A program made the translations under genes and the position numbers. From NCBI GenBank assembly GCA_002435835.1, contig DIVM01000011.1:2600-49760 (forward strand): a stretch of 47,161 nt of DNA, in the 5' to 3' direction. Below the pieces are notes generated by a model. It was not told where the DNA came from and made no database searches. It worked only from the letters and a program-made list of their open reading frames with translations. This document shows positions 41,454 through 47,161 of this stretch, in pieces (position 1 is the stretch's first letter; the number at the start of each line of letters is the position of its first letter). Origin of the DNA: Firmicutes bacterium UBA6132. Its GTDB lineage: Bacteria; Bacillota_A; Clostridia; Tissierellales; Sedimentibacteraceae.

Positions 41454-42764
41454 TTATAAAGGTTTATTTCCAAAATATAAATTTATTAATTCGTCATCAT
41501 TGACTGTCTCTCGAATTTTTTCATATATCGGTATAGCTTTTGACCTCATTGCTTGTTTTGTTTTAACCGGCAAATCAAATATTGTCATACCATTATCAAC
41601 AAGTGTTTTCATCACTTCTTCTAAGCGTTCATCTGCTTTTTCACGGGCATATTCTGTTGCATTAACAGCAGCTTCATCAATTATAGCTTTTTCAGATGGG
41701 CTTAAGCTATTGTAATACTTATCGCTTGTTATAAGATTTACTAAAAATGGTAAATGTGTAGTGTTTATAAAATATTTTTGCAGCTCATATAATTTTAATA
41801 CAACTATGTTTTCATATGGATTATCCGCAGAATCTATAAATCCATGCCGTAATGACGTGTATATTTCACTGTTAGGCAGCGGTATTACTTTTGCGCCAAG
41901 TGATTTCCAAAACGCTTCATAATTTTTATTTTGAATTGTTCTTATAGTAATTCCATTAAAATCATCTATATTTTGTATTTCCTTGTTTGCGGTCATCTGT
42001 CTGAACGATGGATCAGAAAACCCTAACAGTTTATAGCCACCACTATTGTAAATGTTGCTGATTTTTTCATAAAATTCTTTATTATCAAGTACTTTTCTTA
42101 AATCATTTATATTTGTATAAACCATGGGCATATCAAATATAGATAATTTAGGCATGAAATCTACCTGTGGGCCTGTAGTTTGAACGATTAAATCAATATT
42201 GTTATCAGTCAATATATTTTGAAGCATCTGCCTGTCTGCTCCTAATTTTGCATCTGTATTTATATCTATTTTTATTTTGCCATTGCTTAAATTATTTACT
42301 TCATTGGCAAATTTCTCTGCATAAAAATATGATGCTGAATCCTTTGGAGCTGCCATACCTAATGACATTGTAAGCTCCCTGACTTCATCCAGTGGCAATT
42401 CTGATTCCATCTGAGAAATTTGTATGTTATCGTGTGATGGAAGATTAATTCTTTGATCAAGTTTTAATGTTTGATATTTTGATTGTGTAGGAATTAAATT
42501 GACTATTATTTTGCATACATAATTAGGATAAAATTTCACATTATTAATTTGAACAGGATAATATCCTAATGCATCAATATTTATGATGTGCTCATTAAAT
42601 CCATCCGTATCGAATACTCTTATGTTTGCATTATCTATAGGTGTCCCGTTTGATGAAAATATTTTAACATCTAAAAAACCTTTCTGAACTTTATTTTTTG
42701 TAAATATATCAAAGCTTAGTGTAAAAATATTATCCTTTGAATATTTAAAATCCCAGTAATACAA
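41454..42764 (-). CDS. Fusion of an N-terminal beta-sandwich domain to a TRAP solute-binding (DctP-like) domain, copy 1
   Basis: The TTG at 42762-42764 is preferred because it stands after AAGGAAGTG exactly as in the divergent paralogue. The 436-residue product has no signal peptide. Residues about 28-92 (GFLDVKIFSSNGTPIDNANI and ALGYYPVQINNVKFYP) resemble the beta-sandwich domain at the N-terminus of clostridial spore-cortex-lytic or peptidoglycan-binding proteins. The rest (about 125-436) is a full DctP domain: KLGADRQMLQNIL, ligand Arg in FNGITIRTIQN, and HGFIDSADNPYENI with the conserved Asn. No DctQ or DctM genes are near. Function is unknown; a spore or intracellular ligand-binding role is conceivable. 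Confidence 0.8.
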   Translation of the reverse strand: MYYWDFKYSKDNIFTLSFDIFTKNKVQKGFLDVKIFSSNGTPIDNANIRVFDTDGFNEHIINIDALGYYPVQINNVKFYPNYVCKIIVNLIPTQSKYQTLKLDQRINLPSHDNIQISQMESELPLDEVRELTMSLGMAAPKDSASYFYAEKFANEVNNLSNGKIKIDINTDAKLGADRQMLQNILTDNNIDLIVQTTGPQVDFMPKLSIFDMPMVYTNINDLRKVLDNKEFYEKISNIYNSGGYKLLGFSDPSFRQMTANKEIQNIDDFNGITIRTIQNKNYEAFWKSLGAKVIPLPNSEIYTSLRHGFIDSADNPYENIVVLKLYELQKYFINTTHLPFLVNLITSDKYYNSLSPSEKAIIDEAAVNATEYAREKADERLEEVMKTLVDNGMTIFDLPVKTKQAMRSKAIPIYEKIRETVNDDELINLYFGNKPL

Positions 42765-43212
42765 TAATAACACTTCCTTTTGTTGTATTTAAATCATATA
42801 TCATTATATTCAGAAAGACATAAATTGAAATAATTAATATGTATCATTTTTTATATTATTTAAATAAGCTTAAATTATAAAGTTAAAATCTATAAAGCAC
42901 TTTAAATAAATAAAAAGAAGAAGCAGATGCTGAAACATATTACTTCCTCTAAAATACAAATATAATTTAACTTAAAAAATCTTTATTACCAAACTTAAGA
43001 TATTCAAAGTAGGGTAACTCTAAATTGTGCCTAAAGGCATCAAAGTTTTAAAATCCGCTGTTATAATTACATCTTTAATATTTATATTTTAAAAGGATAA
43101 GTTTAAAAAGTGAATTAAGAATTTAATTCTTATGAAACATAAAACTCCTGTTAGAATATATTGATATATAAAACAAAGTTTTTCATATTTATAATAAGGA
43201 AGTGTAATAAAA
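42765..43212. other. Divergent promoter region of the two DctP-like fusion genes
   Basis: A 448-bp AT-rich region. Both genes have the same ribosome binding site, AAGGAAGTG, a few bases before a TTG start. Further upstream each has a matching element, GAATATA-T-GATATAT (about 42804-42819 on the minus strand; 43155-43170 on the plus strand), perhaps part of a common promoter. No other gene is seen. Confidence 0.5.
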
Positions 43213-44652
43213 TTGTACAATTTGAACTTTGAAAATCCAAACAATAACAATATCAAAAATTGTAATACAGCAGTTCCTGAAACATTTCCAACAAATCAGT
43301 ATGGTTATTTAGAAGTCAATGTGTTTACTACTGATAATACTCATATAAAAAATGCGTTAGTAACAGTGTTTACTTTAGACGGGTTTAATGGCATAACCCA
43401 TGCTCAGTTTGCTTCCACAGATGAATGCGGCAAGACTCCCATCTTTACAATACCAATAGCATATTACTTGAATGATATGATGAGAAATAATCTTTATTTT
43501 ACATCATCCAATGTAAGAACCGATGCTTTAGGATATTATTCTGCACAGACAAATTGCATTCACCTTTATCCAGGAGTAAAAAATATACTTAATATTTTTT
43601 TGTATCCCGCTTCTATAAAAATACCCGAAGTAGACATTAAGCATAAATTTAATCTGCCATCATTCACAGACTTACAAAGTTCTCAGACCACATCAGAAAT
43701 TCCCCAAGGTGAAGTCAGGGATATGTCATTATCATTAGGTATAGATGGTCCAAAGGATACCGTATATTACTTGTATGCTGAGAAATTTGCTGAAGAAGTA
43801 AATGCCTTAAGCAATGGAAAAATGAAAATAGATATATATACCGATGCAAAATTAGGCACTGACAGGCAGATGCTTCAAACTTTAAAACAAGATGGCAATA
43901 TTGATTTTATAGTTCAACATACAGCTACACAGTCAGATTTCATGCCTAAATTGTCGGTATTTGATATACCGTTGGTTTACACTGATATAAAAGATTTAAG
44001 AAATACAATTGATAATGCTGAATTCTATAAAAAGATAAGCAATGTTTACAGCGATGGCGGATACAAACTATTGGGTATTGCTGACGTATTGTTCCGGCAT
44101 TTGGCTACAAACAAAGAAATTCACAACGTAGAAGATTTCAATGGAATTAAAATCAGGACAGTACAAAATCACAATTATGAAGCATTCAGTAAATTACTCG
44201 GTGCAACAATAATACCACTGCCGATTAGCGAAATATACGACCCTGGATTGCAGCATGGATATATAGATTCAGTGGGAGCTCCATATGAAAATATAGTTGC
44301 TTTAAAATTATATGAGCTGGTAAAATATGTTGTAAACATATACCACTTGCCACAATTATTGTCGCTTATAACAAGCGATAAGCTTTACAACAATCTGAGT
44401 ACAGCTGAAAAAGCAATAATTGATGAAGCTGCCATAAAAGCAACATTATATGCACGAGAAAAAGCAGATGAACGTTTTGAAGAAAATAAAAAAATACTTA
44501 TTGATAAAGGTATGACTATAGTTGATTTACCTGAAGGATCAATGCAAGAAATAAGATTTAAAGTCAAACCGGTATGTGAAAATATTCGAGCTTTAGTTGA
44601 TGATGATGATTTAATAAATTTATATTTAGGAAACTCAGGCTATAACTGTTAG
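43213..44652 (+). CDS. Fusion of an N-terminal beta-sandwich domain to a TRAP solute-binding (DctP-like) domain, copy 2
   Basis: A 479-residue paralogue of the divergent gene at 41454, with about two thirds identity in the DctP part by eye. It begins with TTG after AAGGAAGTG and has no signal peptide (MYNLNFENPNNNN). The N-terminal domain (about residues 27-135; YGYLEVNVFTTDNTHIKNAL, DECGKTPIFTIPI, DALGYYSAQTN, HLYPGVKNI) is a longer form of the beta-sandwich that precedes peptidoglycan-binding domains in clostridial proteins. The DctP domain (about 165-475) keeps the ligand Arg (GIKIRTVQN), but the DNP motif is changed to HGYIDSVGAPYENI, so the conserved Asn is lost. A terminator follows. 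Confidence 0.8.
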   Translation: MYNLNFENPNNNNIKNCNTAVPETFPTNQYGYLEVNVFTTDNTHIKNALVTVFTLDGFNGITHAQFASTDECGKTPIFTIPIAYYLNDMMRNNLYFTSSNVRTDALGYYSAQTNCIHLYPGVKNILNIFLYPASIKIPEVDIKHKFNLPSFTDLQSSQTTSEIPQGEVRDMSLSLGIDGPKDTVYYLYAEKFAEEVNALSNGKMKIDIYTDAKLGTDRQMLQTLKQDGNIDFIVQHTATQSDFMPKLSVFDIPLVYTDIKDLRNTIDNAEFYKKISNVYSDGGYKLLGIADVLFRHLATNKEIHNVEDFNGIKIRTVQNHNYEAFSKLLGATIIPLPISEIYDPGLQHGYIDSVGAPYENIVALKLYELVKYVVNIYHLPQLLSLITSDKLYNNLSTAEKAIIDEAAIKATLYAREKADERFEENKKILIDKGMTIVDLPEGSMQEIRFKVKPVCENIRALVDDDDLINLYLGNSGYNC

Positions 44653-44689
44653 AAGATAATTTAAAATGAATCTTATTTTGAAACTATGT

Positions 44690-44722
44690 AAGGGCGGGAG
44701 TTAAAATCCGCCCTTGTTTTTC
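44690..44722 (+). terminator. Intrinsic terminator after the second DctP-like fusion gene
   Basis: An 8-bp G+C-rich stem, AAGGGCGG with CCGCCCTT, a 10-base loop and GTTTTTCC afterwards. It lies 38 bases after the stop codon. Confidence 0.8.
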
Positions 44723-44744
44723 CTTACAAACAATTACATATTAA

Positions 44745-45497
44745 TTAAACTCTGACTGCTATTTCTAATGCTGTTTGCAAATATTTTTCAAAAGAACTAA
44801 TTTGAACCTTTCCCATTGTACGAGAATCCCATTCAACTCCATCCAATGTATCTTCACCATATAAGAATTGATACAATTCAACATTTCTAAATTGACTAAC
44901 TGACATAATTGATGCGCATTCCATGTCTACAGCAAGACAGCCGTCTGATTTTCTATCCATCATGTTTTTTCTTGTTTCCCGATATAGTGCATCTGTCGTC
45001 CAAGTCTTTGTTTTGATGTATGGTATTTCCAATTGATTAAAAATATCAGCAAGTTTATTTGCTGTAACAACTTCAATATAGTCACCGGCAGGCGCATAAT
45101 GATAACTGGTTCCCTCATCTCGAAATGCAGCAGTTGGTATTATAAAGTGACCAGCTGCAACGTCCTTATCTAATGTTCCACACGAACCAAAGAAAATAAA
45201 TTTCTTTCCTCCTTTAACTATAACTTCTTCAAGCAAACCTGCTGAACCTGCACCTCCAAGTATTGTTTGATAAACTGCAATATCTTTGCCATTATAATCC
45301 ATCTTATATATTGGGATAGTAAAGCATGCATTCATTTCGCTTATCTGAACTGCGCCATACATATTTCTAACTAAGTTAATAATATTTTCATTAAATGTTG
45401 CAATAACAACTTCAGGAAAATTCTCTATTGGAGCTGTAACATAACATGGTTTTAAAATTTCTTCCGATGTATTATCAAAAGAATCTATTATACTCAT
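44745..45497 (-). CDS. Uridine phosphorylase-family nucleoside phosphorylase
   Basis: A 250-residue member of the PNP/UDP phosphorylase family. Family marks are LGGAGSAGLLEEVIVKGGKK (phosphate/ribose site), FFGSCGTL, RDEGTSYHYAPA, and CLAVDMECASIM, which contains the Glu that binds the ribose 2'-hydroxyl. TWTTDALYRET resembles the uridine/purine specificity loop. It splits a nucleoside with phosphate to base and ribose-1-phosphate in the cytoplasm. Uridine is likely, but the base cannot be fixed from the motifs. It stands alone, with a weak ribosome binding site (AGGGGGAT) in front of ATG. Confidence 0.88.
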   Translation of the reverse strand: MSIIDSFDNTSEEILKPCYVTAPIENFPEVVIATFNENIINLVRNMYGAVQISEMNACFTIPIYKMDYNGKDIAVYQTILGGAGSAGLLEEVIVKGGKKFIFFGSCGTLDKDVAAGHFIIPTAAFRDEGTSYHYAPAGDYIEVVTANKLADIFNQLEIPYIKTKTWTTDALYRETRKNMMDRKSDGCLAVDMECASIMSVSQFRNVELYQFLYGEDTLDGVEWDSRTMGKVQISSFEKYLQTALEIAVRV

Positions 45498-45691
45498 AAT
45501 ATCCCCCTAGTCTAATTATTATGTAAATTTTCTTTACCTTAAATCGTATTCTAATTATGTATCATTTATTTTGTGTTTTTTGATAATTGGTCATATATTT
45601 GGCTTCCCATATATTTTCTTCAATAAATAATTCTTGCGAGTAAGGAAGCTCATTCATATAATGTTTCCTTCTATATCATTTGCGTAAACGT

Positions 45692-46987
45692 TTAAGTCAC
45701 GTTGCCATTCTCATTGTAGGATACAAACGGCACATTTATCTCTTCATCAATTAGAATTTCACAGCTATAAATTTTAAAACAACCCTTAATCATATCATTT
45801 GGTTTGTTGAAAACAGTAAAGCAAATCTCCTTTACCTCAGAAAAACTTTCAGAGGTAATATCAATATTTTGATTAAGCTTAAATGAATACTTAGTTATTG
45901 CCTCTGTAACACTTATTTTTTCATCAATTAATTTTTCTCCTGATTTACCTTTTATTTCTAACTGAAGCTCACTTATACCATCATCACCTGAGATTTCAAA
46001 TTGAAAACATGAACCCTTCAAATAATAACTTGTCCAATCTTGAAATGGTTTATTAAAATCCAGCAAAGCCATTACAAAATCAGGAGGATTGCTGGTGGTG
46101 CTAAAATCTATTTCTGCATTTAAAACACATCCCTTTAATTCCTTTTCACAGTCTATTGTAAGCTTTATTTGATCTTTATTAATTGGTTTTACTTTTCTTA
46201 AATCAAAGGTAATAAGATTACTGCAAATCCAATTACTAAAAAAATTATCTTCCTCGGAGTCTTTATCTAACAATTTGAATTGTCTCCACTTTATTTTTTT
46301 TCCGCATTCTGAATCTTCATAAAATCCATTTTTATTAACTGAAATAAAAATGCTATCAGATTCATATTCTTGTACCTTTATACTCCCCTGACCTGTTTCA
46401 CTATCAACATACTCAAAGGTTGAATATATTTTGCAGTCTTTTCTACCTTTTCTAATAATTCTTAAGACATCAAATAAAAATCCATTATCAACTGGCATAT
46501 CTATTTTCCATACTCCATTCTGGATAAGTAATGGATATGTAAATGTCTTACCCATCTCTCCAATAGAATTTTTCTTTTCATCGTAAGCAACAAAAGATAG
46601 CTCTAATTTACATATATTTTTCCCCTTATTACCAATTAAAACAGATGCATAATATTTTCCATTTACACTTTTCCAAATTGCAATATTTTTGCTTATAAAC
46701 ACATCATCAACACGCCAAAAAAGATTTACAGTTATATAAGCTGAAAGAATACTCAAGGTAACTATTCCAAAAACACCAAATACGTCCTGTATAATCAAGC
46801 TGTCATGCATTAAACTTCCATATCCAATTATATATAGCAAATAGTTTAATGTTCTGTTAATTACATCTTCAAAATTTCCAGTAGTTAATGAAATTAGAGT
46901 TGAAATAAGCACACATATTAAAATCATAGTAACTATGAAAATAATAATTGTTCTAATAATTTTCTTAACTTTCAAAATAGCCTCCAA
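45692..46987 (-). CDS. Two-helix membrane protein with GYG loop and beta-rich C-terminal region
   Basis: A 431-residue protein. A first membrane helix (about 11-34) is followed by a loop with LLYIIGYGSLMHD (GYG at 55-57) and a second helix (about 68-90). Directly after it, FWRVDDVFISKNIAIWK, then GKYYASVLIGNKGKNICKLE, looks like the start of the cytoplasmic beta-sandwich of inward-rectifier-type (KirBac) potassium channels. The C-terminal part (about 235-431) is another beta-rich region with a carbohydrate-binding-module look (DFSTTSNPPDFVMALLDFNK, SVTEAITKYSFKLNQ). GYG lacks the usual TV(G) lead-in, so channel function is uncertain. Alternatively it is a membrane-anchored binding protein of unknown role. 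Confidence 0.5.
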   Translation of the reverse strand: MEAILKVKKIIRTIIIFIVTMILICVLISTLISLTTGNFEDVINRTLNYLLYIIGYGSLMHDSLIIQDVFGVFGIVTLSILSAYITVNLFWRVDDVFISKNIAIWKSVNGKYYASVLIGNKGKNICKLELSFVAYDEKKNSIGEMGKTFTYPLLIQNGVWKIDMPVDNGFLFDVLRIIRKGRKDCKIYSTFEYVDSETGQGSIKVQEYESDSIFISVNKNGFYEDSECGKKIKWRQFKLLDKDSEEDNFFSNWICSNLITFDLRKVKPINKDQIKLTIDCEKELKGCVLNAEIDFSTTSNPPDFVMALLDFNKPFQDWTSYYLKGSCFQFEISGDDGISELQLEIKGKSGEKLIDEKISVTEAITKYSFKLNQNIDITSESFSEVKEICFTVFNKPNDMIKGCFKIYSCEILIDEEINVPFVSYNENGNVT

Positions 46988-47136
46988 ATAATAATATATA
47001 TTTCACTTAAGGATAAATCCCTCAAAAATAAAAACCAATATTTTGTTGATTTAAATAACCCTTTTTTTATTCTATTGATACTTACTTATTCTCTTCCCAA
47101 TAGTATTCGCTTGCTTTAATGTTTAACTAGTTTTAC

Positions 47137-47155
47137 GGCAAGCACAATGCTTGCC
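47137..47155. terminator. Possible terminator hairpin at the window edge
   Basis: A perfect 8-bp stem, GGCAAGCA with TGCTTGCC, around CAA. The sequence ends six bases later, so a T-run cannot be judged. On the minus strand it is followed by GTAAAACTAG, weakly U-rich. Confidence 0.4.
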
Positions 47156-47161
47156 ATATTA

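Noticed and set aside
43020..43090. Minus-strand stretch reading VIITADFKTLMPLGTI upstream of the second fusion gene
   Set aside because: It is short, ends in a stop after about 16 residues and has no start; I could not attach it to a family, so it is not listed as a remnant.

Overview
The window is AT-rich DNA with short intergenic gaps, strong AGGAGG-type ribosome binding sites, TTG/GTG starts and oxygen-sensitive enzymes (a radical 2-hydroxyacyl-CoA dehydratase, a ferredoxin-fused EtfA). This points to a strictly anaerobic low-GC Firmicute of the Clostridia/Tissierellia type. The genus cannot be fixed from the sequence alone.

Left part (1-7350): a scrap of an OppA-like gene, a MATE exporter, a small helical protein, an autoregulated DUF2089-type regulator with a membrane partner, a TetR regulator paired with an HsmA-family membrane protein through two matching operators, a DUF2975/XRE pair, a GltS glutamate carrier, a CGGC-family protein and a decayed IS1182-type transposase.

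Centre (7399-38704): a catabolic island of about 31 kb that reads as one sigma-54 regulon. Six transcription units carry -24/-12 promoters: a LarA-like racemase/epimerase; TRAP transporter 1 plus a zinc dehydrogenase; a GldA-type dehydrogenase plus TRAP transporter 2 plus KduD; a seven-gene operon (2-hydroxyacyl-CoA dehydratase A/B, its activator, a CoA-transferase, a DapA-type aldolase, a DgoK-type kinase, a D-2-hydroxyacid dehydrogenase); a second D-2-hydroxyacid dehydrogenase plus a UxaA-type dehydratase; and a beta-oxidation/butyrate-type operon (acyl-CoA dehydrogenase, EtfB, ferredoxin-EtfA, FabZ-like, crotonase, thiolase, 3-hydroxyacyl-CoA dehydrogenase). Five long dyads with GATGCA/TGCATC half-sites lie about 100-150 bp upstream of the promoters and look like enhancer sites for the sigma-54 activator encoded at 13131-14864. 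The combination suggests uptake of sugar acids or other hydroxyacids, epimerisation and oxidation, dehydration to 2-keto-3-deoxy acids, then two routes. One is kinase/aldolase cleavage. The other is reduction to a 2-hydroxyacid, CoA activation, radical dehydration to an enoyl-CoA, and reduction or beta-oxidation with energy conservation through Etf. The linkage of these modules is my inference; each family call rests on motifs. The seven-gene operon is followed by a truncated C-terminal remnant of a 4-hydroxybutyryl-CoA dehydratase.

Right part (38705-47161): a FlaR-like P-loop protein, a lipoprotein with a copper-amine-oxidase-type domain, a scrap resembling a 2-hydroxycarboxylate transporter, two divergent paralogues that fuse an N-terminal beta-sandwich domain to a TRAP solute-binding domain without any signal peptide, a uridine-phosphorylase-family enzyme, and a two-helix membrane protein with a GYG loop and beta-rich C-terminal part. 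No tRNA, rRNA, CRISPR array or intact mobile element was recognised.
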